Part shown: in pieces, positions 26,466 to 34,806 of the stretch
Layout: every line of letters starts with the position of its first letter
Position numbering within the stretch: the stretch's first letter is position 1
Assembly (NCBI GenBank): GCA_964540965.1
Contig: CAZIOT010000008.1
Location: 124,001 to 188,000 of the forward strand
Origin: JADYZU01 sp964540965
GTDB taxonomy: Bacteria > Pseudomonadota > Alphaproteobacteria > Rhodobacterales > Rhodobacteraceae
Direction of reading: 5' to 3'
Length of the DNA stretch: 64,000 nucleotides
Made by a program: the position numbers and the translations under genes
Notes under the pieces: generated by a model
Seen by the model: the letters and a program-made list of their open reading frames with translations, nothing else
The model's database searches: none
What the model was told of the DNA's origin: nothing

Positions 26466-27779
26466 CTAGCGGTAGTCGCGGCGCAGCTTGCGCTCGAGAT
26501 ATTGCGAGTAGCGGGACATGCCGAAGCAGACGATGAAGAACATCAGCCCGATGAACAGGAACAGTTCCCAATAGACGCCGTTCCAGTCGGTATCGGCGCG
26601 GATCGAGTTGGACAGGCCGATCGGGTCAAGAAGGCCGATGAACATCACCAGCGTCGTGTCCTTGAGCATGCTGATGAAGGTGTTGACGAGGCCGGGGATC
26701 GAGATCTTGAGCGCCTGCGGCAGGATGATCAGCCGCATCGACAGCCAGTAGTCGAGGCCCAGTGAATCGCCCGCCTCGTATTGCCCGCGCGGCAGGGCGG
26801 CCAGACCGCCGCGAATCACCTCGGCGATATAGGCGGCGGCGAACAGCGTCACCATGATGATGACGCGCAGCATCAGGTCAAAGGTCGTCCCCGGCGGCAG
26901 GAAGTAGTTGAGCAGAAGCGAGGCGGTGAACAGCCAGACGATCAGCGGCACGCCGCGGATCAGCTCGATGAAGCCGACCGAGATCGCCTTGATCAACGGC
27001 AGATCCGACCGCCGGCCCAGCGCAAGGAGGATGCCCAGCGGAAAGGACAGCGCCATGCCCGAGACGCCGATGATGAACGACAGCAGGAAGCCGCCGAATT
27101 CGCGCGTTTCGACCGACGGCAGGGCCAGCGGCAGGGTGCGCGTCATGACTCCGGTCAGCGGCCCGGCCAGAAACAGCCAGAAGCCCAGCACCGCGGCCAG
27201 TGCCAGCACCGCCGCGACGATCCGGTTGGCGCTCGACAGGTCGGACAGGACCGCCGCGCCCAGAAGAAAGCTTGCCGCGATCCACACCGGCCCCCAGATG
27301 CTGCCGCCCCAGAGCAGCCAGAAGATCGCGAAAGGGGCGATGGCGGTAAACACGAAGAACACCCGCGGCACCCGCGAGAACAGGACCGGCGCGAGCGCAG
27401 CCAGCAGGATGACCAGTGACAGGATCGGCCGCCAGTACTGCGTCTGCGGATAGAAACCGAAGACAAGCTGGTGCCAGCGGTCGGTCAGCACCGCGAAACA
27501 GGCGGCGCTGACGCCGGGGCCGTAAAGCTCGTCACGGATGGCGCGGCATTCGGTCAGCGATCCGGCGTGCCAGATGCCGCGCCACATCCACGGCGCCACA
27601 TGGGCCACGACCCAGACCACCGCCGCCACCGCAACCACGGTGAGGATCGCGTTCAGCCAGCTTGGGAACAGGTTGTCGCGCAGCCAGTTCAGCGCGCCGC
27701 CCTCGCCGCGCGGCGGCGGCGCCGGCGGGATCATAGTGTCGCGGACGTAGGCCACGGTTCCGGCGTGAAGTTCGGACAT
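26466..27779 (-). CDS. aapM: General L-amino acid ABC transporter permease AapM
   Basis: A 437-residue inner-membrane permease with a long N-terminal region holding several spans before the conserved HisM-like core (ETREFGGFLLSFIIGVSGMALSFPLG onward). The EAA loop is AAYIAEVIRGGLAALPRGQYEAGDSLGL. The long N-terminal extension is characteristic of AapM and distinguishes it from HisM. It is one base from the aapQ stop. Confidence 0.95.
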   Translation of the reverse strand: MSELHAGTVAYVRDTMIPPAPPPRGEGGALNWLRDNLFPSWLNAILTVVAVAAVVWVVAHVAPWMWRGIWHAGSLTECRAIRDELYGPGVSAACFAVLTDRWHQLVFGFYPQTQYWRPILSLVILLAALAPVLFSRVPRVFFVFTAIAPFAIFWLLWGGSIWGPVWIAASFLLGAAVLSDLSSANRIVAAVLALAAVLGFWLFLAGPLTGVMTRTLPLALPSVETREFGGFLLSFIIGVSGMALSFPLGILLALGRRSDLPLIKAISVGFIELIRGVPLIVWLFTASLLLNYFLPPGTTFDLMLRVIIMVTLFAAAYIAEVIRGGLAALPRGQYEAGDSLGLDYWLSMRLIILPQALKISIPGLVNTFISMLKDTTLVMFIGLLDPIGLSNSIRADTDWNGVYWELFLFIGLMFFIVCFGMSRYSQYLERKLRRDYR

Positions 27780-27780
27780 G

Positions 27781-29004
27781 TTACCGCTCCTTCAGCCGGA
27801 TGCGGGCGTTGAACGCATTCATCGCCGTGGACACGACAATGCTGATGACCAGATAGAACAGGCCCATCAGCAGCATCCCCTCAAGCTCGCGCCCCGTCTG
27901 GTTGATCGAGATGCCGCCCAGCGTCGCCTTCACGTCCATGTAGCCGACGGCGATGGCCAGCGACGAATTCTTGATGAGGTTGAGGTATTGCGAGATCAGC
28001 GGCGGGATGATGACGCGCAGCGCCTGCGGCAGCACGACAAGGCTGGTGGTGCGGCCGGGCGACAGGCCAAGGGCATAGGCGGCCTCGGTCTGGCCCCTGG
28101 ACACCGCAAGGATGCCGGCGCGGACATTCTCGGCGATGAAGGCCCCGGTATAAAGCGACAGCGCCAGCCACAGGGCGATCAGCGGGTTGCGGATTTGCAG
28201 CCCGCCGCTGAAATTGAACCCGGTCAGCGCCGGATATTCCAGGGTGATCGGCCGCCCCATCGCGAAGAAAAGCAGCACCGTCGGCACGATCAGGATCGCC
28301 AGCGCCGGCCAGACCATCGGCAGGTCGCGGCCGCTGTCATACAGCGCCTTGCGCGCATGGCGCCGCCAGGCCAGCGCCCCGCCGATGCTCAAAAGGAACG
28401 CCACCACGACGACGAAGGAACCCGTGTGGAACACCGGCGCCGGCAGATAGACGCCGCGGTTGGTGATCGCCACCGACTGCCCGAACAGCATCGACGCCTC
28501 GGCTACCCCTTCTGCATTCGGCTTGAAATCGCGCGGCTGCGGCATCGCCTCGGACATGACGGCGAAGATCAGCAGGATCCAGAGCAGCAGCGGCACGTTG
28601 CGGAAGATCTCGACATAGACCGTCATCAGCCGCGCGACCAGCCAGTTGCGCGACAGCCGCAGCACCCCGGCCATCACCCCGATCACCGTCGCCAGCACGA
28701 TCCCCATGACCGAGACAAGCAGCGTGTTCAGGATGCCGACCAGCACCGCCCGGCCATGGGTCATGTCGGCATTGTAGGGGATCAGCATCTGGTTGATGTC
28801 GTATCCGGCGCGATTGCCCAGATAGCTGAAATTGAAATCCTTGCCGAGCGCGCGCAGGTTGTAGATCGTATTGGACACCAGTTCCCAAAGGCCCAGCATC
28901 AACAGGATGAAGGCCACCGCCTGGATGGTCAGCGAACGATAGCGGGTGTCATAGATAAGCTGGCTCAGCCGGAAGCCGCCGGCTGTGTGGACGCTGGTGG
29001 TCAT
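27781..29004 (-). CDS. aapQ: General L-amino acid ABC transporter permease AapQ
   Basis: A 407-residue inner-membrane permease. The start MTTSVHTAGGFRLSQLIYDTRYR follows GGGGAGACGAC; an in-frame codon six residues upstream has poorer ribosome-binding context. A large insert between the early spans and the core (GRAVLVGILNTLLVSVMG) is typical of AapQ. The EAA loop is AENVRAGILAVSRGQTEAAYALGL. It pairs with AapM. Confidence 0.95.
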   Translation of the reverse strand: MTTSVHTAGGFRLSQLIYDTRYRSLTIQAVAFILLMLGLWELVSNTIYNLRALGKDFNFSYLGNRAGYDINQMLIPYNADMTHGRAVLVGILNTLLVSVMGIVLATVIGVMAGVLRLSRNWLVARLMTVYVEIFRNVPLLLWILLIFAVMSEAMPQPRDFKPNAEGVAEASMLFGQSVAITNRGVYLPAPVFHTGSFVVVVAFLLSIGGALAWRRHARKALYDSGRDLPMVWPALAILIVPTVLLFFAMGRPITLEYPALTGFNFSGGLQIRNPLIALWLALSLYTGAFIAENVRAGILAVSRGQTEAAYALGLSPGRTTSLVVLPQALRVIIPPLISQYLNLIKNSSLAIAVGYMDVKATLGGISINQTGRELEGMLLMGLFYLVISIVVSTAMNAFNARIRLKER

Positions 29005-29147
29005 GTCGTCTCCCCGTGGCACCCGCGCCGCGGTTCCGCTCCGGTTGATCCGGCTTTGCGTCCGCTGGCGGGCGATGGTGCGGGGCGCCTGTGACGCCCC
29101 GCAACCGGGTCAAATGGGCGGCGGGGATCACCCGCGCCGTGTCAGGA

Positions 29148-30167
29148 TCACCGGAACGGCGGCGAATACTGCAGGCCGCCGTCGGTCCATTGCGCGTTCA
29201 GGCCGCGTTCCAGCGCGATGGGGGTGTTGACGCCCAGGTTGCGCTCGAACGATTCGCCATAGTTGCCGACCTGAAGGATGATCTGCTTGGCCCAGTCGTT
29301 GGGCAGGCCGGCCATTGCCCCCAGCTCGCCATCGACCCCCAGAAGCCGGTTGATTTCCGGGTTCTCGGTGCCGGCCGACAGTTCCTCGACATTGGCCGAG
29401 GTGACGCCGTAATCCTCGGCCGCGACCATGGCGTTGAACGACCAGCGCACGACATCGGCCCAGGCATCGTCACCGTGCCGGACGACGATGGCCAGCGGTT
29501 CCTTCGAGATGATCTCCGGCAGGATGATGTGATCGCCGGGGGTTTCAAATGTGGCGCGGGTGGCCGCCAGGCCCGAGGCATCGGTGGTATAGGTGTCGCA
29601 GGCGCCCGCCAGATATTGTTGCTGGCCTTCGGCATTGGTGGCGACGGGGACCGGCTCGTAGGTCATGCCGTTGGTGCGGAAATAATCCGACAGGTTCAGT
29701 TCGGTCGTGGTGCCGGTCTGGATGCAGACGGTGGCGCCGTCCAGTTCCAGCGCCGAGGTGACACCCAGCGCCGTCGGCACCATGAAGCCCTGCCCGTCAT
29801 AGTAGTTGACGCCGACGAAGTCGAGCTTGAGGTCGGTATCGCGCGAGAAGGTCCAGGTCGAGACCCGCGCCAGCATGTCGATCTCGCCCGAGGCGAGGGC
29901 GGTGAAGCGGGTTTCGGTGGACAGCGGCGTGTATTCGACCTTGGACGCATCGCCCAGCACGGCGGCGGCCACAGCGCGGCACATGTCGACGTCGAATCCC
30001 TCCCAGGCGCCATCGGCATTCGGCGCGGCAAAGCCGGCCAGGCCGGTGTTGACGCCGCATTTCAGCGTGCCGCGCGCGATCACGTCCTCGAGCGTGCCGG
30101 CCGAGGCGGTGCCGGCCGCGAACGCGCCCAGAACCCCAAGGCTGCCCAATGCGAGAAGTCTTTTCAT
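29148..30167 (-). CDS. aapJ: General L-amino acid-binding periplasmic protein AapJ
   Basis: A 339-residue periplasmic binding protein. Start MKRLLALGSLGVLGAFAAGTASAG is a Sec signal preceded by AGAGGATTTTC. The mature part GTLKCGVNTGLAGFAAPN and FDVDMCRAVAAAVLGD identify AapJ/BztA-type proteins, and the cysteines in VCIQTGT and AGACDTYTTD are conserved. It is first in the operon. A long leader upstream carries a strong hairpin at 30204-30237. Confidence 0.95.
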   Translation of the reverse strand: MKRLLALGSLGVLGAFAAGTASAGTLEDVIARGTLKCGVNTGLAGFAAPNADGAWEGFDVDMCRAVAAAVLGDASKVEYTPLSTETRFTALASGEIDMLARVSTWTFSRDTDLKLDFVGVNYYDGQGFMVPTALGVTSALELDGATVCIQTGTTTELNLSDYFRTNGMTYEPVPVATNAEGQQQYLAGACDTYTTDASGLAATRATFETPGDHIILPEIISKEPLAIVVRHGDDAWADVVRWSFNAMVAAEDYGVTSANVEELSAGTENPEINRLLGVDGELGAMAGLPNDWAKQIILQVGNYGESFERNLGVNTPIALERGLNAQWTDGGLQYSPPFR

Positions 30168-30515
30168 GAAAATCCTCTTTCTGTTGGCACCGGCCGCTTC
30201 GGACTTGCGACCGGGCATTCTTGTTCCCGGTCGCAAGGCAGGGCCTTGAGCCGGGGGCGAGTGTTCTCGTCCCGCTGCCAAGTCGGCCAGAAAGGCGGGC
30301 AGCGAGTCAAGCCCGTTGACCCTACGTCAACAACCGAACCTGGCTGCGGGTCGCGCCGCGCAGGGGAAATCTTCCCTTTCGGCGGGTTGCGTGCCCGGCG
30401 ACGACTCCGGCGCGGGCCGCAACTGCCCGGCCTCGCCCCAAGGGGGGCAAGGTGCTGAAATGGCGGGCATTCTGTCAAAGGCGGGCCGGGGCCCCGCCCC
30501 GTGGTCGGGGCGCAG
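30168..30515. other. Spacer between bioY and aapJ (348 bases)
   Basis: No convincing gene is visible. The region must hold the aapJ promoter and leader (reading leftward) and the 3' end of the bio operon (bioY ends at 30516, reading leftward from bioM). Besides the hairpin at 30204-30237 it is GC-rich, with local palindromes such as CCGGGGCCCCGCCCC near 30486. I see no clear sigma-70 boxes. Confidence 0.5.
30204..30237 (-). promoter_or_regulatory. 12-bp perfect hairpin in the aapJ leader
   Basis: CTTGCGACCGGG (30204-30215) pairs exactly with CCCGGTCGCAAG (30226-30237) around a 10-base loop. It lies 37 bases upstream of the aapJ start codon and has no following U-tract on the minus strand, so it is more likely a leader regulatory hairpin or an operator than a terminator. 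Confidence 0.6.
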
Positions 30516-31061
30516 TCAGGCGCGAAGCGCGGCCAGTCCCGGCCGCGCGGCATAAAGCGCCTGGGTGATGCCGCCGGCGATCACCGCCTTGATGATGTCG
30601 CCCGGCAGATAGGGCGCGGCAAAGGCGATGGCCTCGGGCAGGGTCACGCCCAGCATGATCCACATCCCGATGATGCCGAACACGGTCACCACCACCATGC
30701 CGCCGACCAGCGCAGCCACCATGGCAGGCACAAAGCGCATCGGTTCGGCAAACCTGTCGGCGACAAGGCCGATGACAAAGGCCCCGACCGGAAAGCCGAT
30801 CAGATAGCCAATCGAGGGCCGGGTGAACACGCCCAACCCGGCGCCGCCATTGGCGGCAATCGGCAGGCCAAGGGCGATGAGCAGCAGGTACAGCAGCACC
30901 GCCAGCGCCCCCTTGCGCGCGCCCAGCACGGTGCCGGCCAGCATCACGCCCAGCGATTGCGCGGTGATCGGAATGCCCGAGGCGAGCGTCAGCCCCGGCA
31001 AGAGCGCCATTGCCCCGATCAGCGCGGCGAAAAGCGCGATGAGCGCGATGTTGCGTTCCAT
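30516..31061 (-). CDS. bioY: Biotin ECF transporter S component BioY
   Basis: A 181-residue integral membrane protein with about six spans. GIPITAQSLGVMLAGTVLGARKGALA near residues 29-55 and GLGVFTRPSIGYLIGFPVGAF near residues 75-95 are the BioY signatures. It binds biotin and works with BioM and BioN encoded directly upstream in the order bioM-bioN-bioY, as in Rhodobacter capsulatus. Confidence 0.95.
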   Translation of the reverse strand: MERNIALIALFAALIGAMALLPGLTLASGIPITAQSLGVMLAGTVLGARKGALAVLLYLLLIALGLPIAANGGAGLGVFTRPSIGYLIGFPVGAFVIGLVADRFAEPMRFVPAMVAALVGGMVVVTVFGIIGMWIMLGVTLPEAIAFAAPYLPGDIIKAVIAGGITQALYAARPGLAALRA

Positions 31062-31073
31062 GTGGTTCTCCTG

Positions 31074-31670
31074 TCAGGCGCCCCCGCGGGCGCGCAAGGC
31101 TTCGCCGACACGCTCGGCATCGTCAATCGCGATCAGCGCCAGCGGCAGCGCGATGCGCACGCCGGGTCGGCGCGGCGACCGCGCCCGCCAGGCGTCGGAC
31201 AGCGCGGCGCCCTTGTCGCGCAGCACCGGCACGAAACGGATGGTCAGCGCGATGGCCAGCGCCAGGCGACGGCGGGGCACGGCGGGCACCCTGACCAGCG
31301 CCAGAAGCCGGTCGACCAGCGCCGAGATCTCGTCCAGCCGGGTGGTGAGGGTGACAAATGTCGCGGCCAGCACCGCAAGGATCAGGCGCAGCGGCAGGAC
31401 CAGCGCCGCATCCGGCCGGCCGGTGACAAGGTGCCAAAGCGCGATCAGCGCCGCGGCGATGGCAATGCCGCGCAGGGCGCGCAGACCGGCCCTGGCAAGG
31501 GCAAGACCGCAGGAAAGGTAAAGCGCCGCAAGGGCCAGCAGCATAAGGCCAAGGGCTTGCGGGCTATCAAGTCGCAAAATGACAATCGTCACCACCAGCA
31601 GGGTGCCGAATTTAACCGCGGCCGGGACGGAATGCGCCCAGGTCGGCCGGTCAAAGGTCGCTGCGATCAT
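31074..31670 (-). CDS. bioN: Biotin ECF transporter T component BioN
   Basis: A 198-residue EcfT/CbiQ-family membrane protein. Family features are VKFGTLLVVTIVILRLDSPQALGL near the N-terminus and the cytoplasmic helix with AWRARSPRRPG near the C-terminus (the Ala-Arg-Ser-type coupling motif is visible as RARSPRR). It overlaps the end of bioM by 20 bases, so translation is coupled. Confidence 0.92.
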   Translation of the reverse strand: MIAATFDRPTWAHSVPAAVKFGTLLVVTIVILRLDSPQALGLMLLALAALYLSCGLALARAGLRALRGIAIAAALIALWHLVTGRPDAALVLPLRLILAVLAATFVTLTTRLDEISALVDRLLALVRVPAVPRRRLALAIALTIRFVPVLRDKGAALSDAWRARSPRRPGVRIALPLALIAIDDAERVGEALRARGGA

Positions 31671-32361
31671 CGCCCGCCCTTTCGGTCATCGCTGCCGCAT
31701 AATCGACCAGAACCCCGGCCGGCGGCCCGTCCGCCACCACCCGCCCGGCATCAAGCCAGATCACCCGGTCGCAATCGCGCAACGCCGTCAGATCATGCGA
31801 CACATGCAGCGTCCTTTGCGGCAAACCGGCAAGAATCCCCTGCAGTTTCAGCGAGGTGAGCAGGTCGAGCCCGGCAAAGGGTTCGTCAAGCAGGATGGTC
31901 CGCGGCTCCATCAGCAGCACCGCCATCAGGCACAACAGATGCCGTTGCCCCTGCGACAGGGTCTGCACATTGCGCCCGGCCCAGTCCGACCGGCCGAAAC
32001 GGGCCAGCATCGCGGCACCGCGCGCCGCCGCCTCGTCCCGGGTGACGCCCTGCGCGGTCAGGCCAAAGGACAGCTCCTCGTCCACGGTGGGAAAGATGAG
32101 CTGGTGATCGGGGTTCTGGAACAGCACGCCGACGGCCCGCAACGCCGCCTTGCGGTCGGCCGCCGGGTCGATGCCGCCCAGCCGTACGGTGCCGCGGTCA
32201 GGTGCCGCCAGCCCGGCGATCAGCCGCAACAGCTGCGACTTGCCGGCGCCATTGCGGCCGACGATGCCGATGCGGCCTTCCTCCAGCCGCAAATTCAGCC
32301 CGTCGAACACCGGACGGTCCTCGCGCGCCAGCGCCACATCGGTCAGTTCGATCGCGTCCAT
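31651..32361 (-). CDS. bioM: Biotin ECF transporter ATPase BioM
   Basis: A 236-residue EcfA/CbiO-like ATPase. Walker A GRNGAGKSQ (about residues 35-43), signature LSQGQRHLLCLMAVL, Walker B TILLDEPFAGLDLL and switch VSHDLTALRD are intact; the signature glycine is shifted as in other EcfA proteins. It is first in bioMNY. I did not find a BioR-type TTATA...TATAA box in the 75-base spacer upstream, so biotin-responsive control is not evident here. Confidence 0.93.
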   Translation of the reverse strand: MDAIELTDVALAREDRPVFDGLNLRLEEGRIGIVGRNGAGKSQLLRLIAGLAAPDRGTVRLGGIDPAADRKAALRAVGVLFQNPDHQLIFPTVDEELSFGLTAQGVTRDEAAARGAAMLARFGRSDWAGRNVQTLSQGQRHLLCLMAVLLMEPRTILLDEPFAGLDLLTSLKLQGILAGLPQRTLHVSHDLTALRDCDRVIWLDAGRVVADGPPAGVLVDYAAAMTERAGDDRSDL

Positions 32362-32436
32362 CCGCCCCCGCGCGCCACCCAGCCCTCTATCGCCAAGGCG
32401 GCAGGCAAAGTCGAGTGGCCGCCGGGCGCGGCCGGG

Positions 32437-32934
32437 TCAGAGGATCTCGTGGATATGATAGCGCGGCCCGAACCGCAGCCGCTCGCCAACGCCGATGAAC
32501 AGCCGGCGGCTGAGCCAGGAATACCGGTCGTCGCCGGTCTCGAACACCGGCGAGGTGCGGAAATACATCTCGGCCGCTGCGACGGGTTCGTTGCGGGCAA
32601 GCCGCGCCGCGGCCTCGGGCACGGCATAGCGCAGGCCGATATAGGTCATGTAGATCATCGCCCCGTCATGGCTGCGCAGCGTCAGCCGCACGTCCAGCGT
32701 CAGGACGCCATCGCCGCGGAACAGCGTCCAGTCACCGCCGCCCGGCAGAACCTCGGCCCGCAGGCGCGGCCCGATCAGGCTGCCGCCGGTAACGCGCACG
32801 ACCTTGCGGTTGCCATGGGGCGTGTCCAGAATGACCGCCGGATCCTCCATCACGAGGGTGAGGATGCCCAGCGGGCGCGACACCAGCGGCATCATCTCCT
32901 GATCCTGCCAGTCCGGCAGGGGCTGCGGCTCCAT
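32437..32934 (-). CDS. DUF3237 domain protein
   Basis: A 165-residue small beta-barrel-type protein of the DUF3237 family. The start MEPQPLPDWQDQ was chosen because AAGGAGAACCGG precedes it; an upstream TTG is less likely. The phrases GGSLIGPRLRAEVLPGGGDWTLFRGDGVLTLDVR and EMYFRTSPVFETGDDRYSWLSRRLFIGVGER are the family pattern (substrate-like binding barrel). No signal peptide. Function unknown. It may be co-transcribed with bioMNY because it is 75 bases upstream on the same strand. Confidence 0.8.
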   Translation of the reverse strand: MEPQPLPDWQDQEMMPLVSRPLGILTLVMEDPAVILDTPHGNRKVVRVTGGSLIGPRLRAEVLPGGGDWTLFRGDGVLTLDVRLTLRSHDGAMIYMTYIGLRYAVPEAAARLARNEPVAAAEMYFRTSPVFETGDDRYSWLSRRLFIGVGERLRFGPRYHIHEIL

Positions 32935-33197
32935 CCGGTTCTCCTTCCTCAACCTTCGCTCGCGATAGCAGAGCCTTGCCGGGTTTAGAAGCAGGCACGT
33001 CCGCCCGGCGGTTTCGGCCCGATCCGCGCTTTTCTTCGGTGAATCCGCCGCCGCGCGCGAGATTTCCGGCGACTCTTCGCGCCGGGTGATGGATCATGCC
33101 GGCAAACGAATCCTGCGTCCGTGCCGTCCGGCGGCAGCAATGCCAAGGCGGAATGCGCTGCCGGGCGGGGGATGCAAGTGAACGGCGGACCTGAACC

Positions 33198-34802
33198 TTG
33201 CCCCTGACCTCACACATCCTTCCTTCGTCCGACGCCTTCCGTGCCAACCGGGCGGCGCATCTTCAGGCGCTGGAGCAGGTGCGCGGCGCCGCCGCGCTTG
33301 CCGCCGCGGGGGGCGGTCCCGCCGCGGCCGCCCGGCATGTCGGGCGGGGCAAGATGCTGCCGCGCGACCGGGTGGCGGGGCTGCTTGATGCCGGATCGCC
33401 CTTCCTCGAGATCGGGGCCACGGCCGCGCATGGCCTTTATGACGGTGCCGCCCCGGCGGCCGGGCTGATCGCCGGCATCGGCCGCGTCATGGGGCAGGAG
33501 GTGATGGTCGTGGCCAATGACGCCACGGTCAAGGGCGGCACCTATTACCCGATGACGGTGAAGAAACACCTGCGGGCGCAGGAGATCGCCGCGGAATGCG
33601 CGCTTCCTTGCGTCTATCTGGTGGACTCGGGCGGCGCCAACCTGCCCAACCAGGACGAGGTGTTCCCCGACCGCGACCATTTCGGCCGCATCTTCTACAA
33701 CCAGGCGCAGATGAGCGCGAAGGGCATCGCCCAGATCGCGGTCGTCATGGGGTCCTGCACCGCCGGCGGCGCCTATGTGCCGGCGATGGCCGATGTCTCG
33801 ATCATCGTGAAGGGCCAGGGCACGATCTTCCTCGCCGGCCCGCCGCTCGTCCGGGCGGCGACGGGGGAAATCGTCAGCGCCGAGGATCTGGGCGGCGGCG
33901 ATGTGCATACAAGGCTGTCGGGCGTCGCCGATTATCTGGCCGATGACGATGGCCATGCCCTCGCCCTTGCCCGCCGCGCGGTGGCCGGGCTGAACCGGAC
34001 ACGGCCCGACACCGTGCAATGGCAGGCGCCCGAGGATCCGGTGCTTGACCCGGAAGAGATCCTGGGGGTGGTCCCCGCCGACCTGCGCACCCCCTGGGAC
34101 ATCCGCGAACTGATCGGCCGCGTCGTCGACGGCAGTCGCTTCGACGAGTTCAAGGCGCGGTTCGGCGAGACGCTGGTGACGGGATTCGCCCATGTCGCCG
34201 GCTGCCCGGTGGGGATCGTCGCCAACAACGGCGTGCTGTTTTCCGAAAGCGCGATCAAGGGCGCGCATTTCGTCGAACTCTGCGCGCAGCGGCGCATCCC
34301 GCTCGTGTTCCTGCAGAACATCACCGGCTTCATGGTCGGGCGCAAATACGAGAACGAAGGCATCGCCCGCCACGGCGCCAAGCTGGTGACGGCGGTGGCG
34401 ACGACCGCGGTGCCGAAGATCACCCTGATCGTCGGCGGCAGTTTCGGCGCCGGCAATTACGGCATGGCCGGTCGCGCCTATGGGCCGCGGTTCCTGTGGA
34501 CCTGGCCCAATTCCCGCATCTCGGTGATGGGCGGCGAACAGGCCGCCGGCGTGCTGGCGACGGTGCGGCGCGAGGGGATCGAACGGTCGGGCGGCACATG
34601 GTCGCCCGAGGACGAAGCCGCCTTCCGCCGCCCGACCATCGAGATGTTCGAGCGCCAGTCGCATCCGCTTTACGCGTCTGCCCGGCTTTGGGACGACGGC
34701 ATCATCGACCCGCGCCAGACCCGCGCCGTGCTGGCGCTGTCGCTGTCGGCCAGCCTGAACGCGCCGATCGAGCCGACGCGCTTTGGCGTGTTCAGGATGT
34801 AG
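33198..34802 (+). CDS. mccB: Methylcrotonoyl-CoA carboxylase carboxyltransferase (beta) subunit
   Basis: A 534-residue acyl-CoA carboxylase beta subunit. It begins at TTG (no in-frame ATG or GTG nearby upstream) with MPLTSHILPSSDAFRANRAAH, the usual 3-methylcrotonyl-CoA carboxylase opening. The crotonase-fold domains carry VDSGGANLPNQDEVFPDRDHFGRIFYNQAQMS and FLQNITGFMVGRKYENEGIARHGAK, characteristic of MccB rather than PccB. It carboxylates 3-methylcrotonyl-CoA in leucine and isovalerate catabolism. A foreign HNH gene follows four bases after the stop, before the partner mccA. Confidence 0.94.
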   Translation: MPLTSHILPSSDAFRANRAAHLQALEQVRGAAALAAAGGGPAAAARHVGRGKMLPRDRVAGLLDAGSPFLEIGATAAHGLYDGAAPAAGLIAGIGRVMGQEVMVVANDATVKGGTYYPMTVKKHLRAQEIAAECALPCVYLVDSGGANLPNQDEVFPDRDHFGRIFYNQAQMSAKGIAQIAVVMGSCTAGGAYVPAMADVSIIVKGQGTIFLAGPPLVRAATGEIVSAEDLGGGDVHTRLSGVADYLADDDGHALALARRAVAGLNRTRPDTVQWQAPEDPVLDPEEILGVVPADLRTPWDIRELIGRVVDGSRFDEFKARFGETLVTGFAHVAGCPVGIVANNGVLFSESAIKGAHFVELCAQRRIPLVFLQNITGFMVGRKYENEGIARHGAKLVTAVATTAVPKITLIVGGSFGAGNYGMAGRAYGPRFLWTWPNSRISVMGGEQAAGVLATVRREGIERSGGTWSPEDEAAFRRPTIEMFERQSHPLYASARLWDDGIIDPRQTRAVLALSLSASLNAPIEPTRFGVFRM

Positions 34803-34806
34803 CACC

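Noticed and set aside
21547..26469. A 1640-residue open frame opposite dnaE and aapP, and similar long frames opposite the RTX, xdhB, tauR and other genes
   Set aside because: These are antisense shadows produced by the strong GC3 bias. They have arginine/glutamine/histidine-rich composition with no domain, and they span two or more unrelated real genes.
32362..32436. A BioR operator upstream of bioM
   Set aside because: No TTATA...TATAA-type palindrome is present; CTCTATCGCC does not match well enough.
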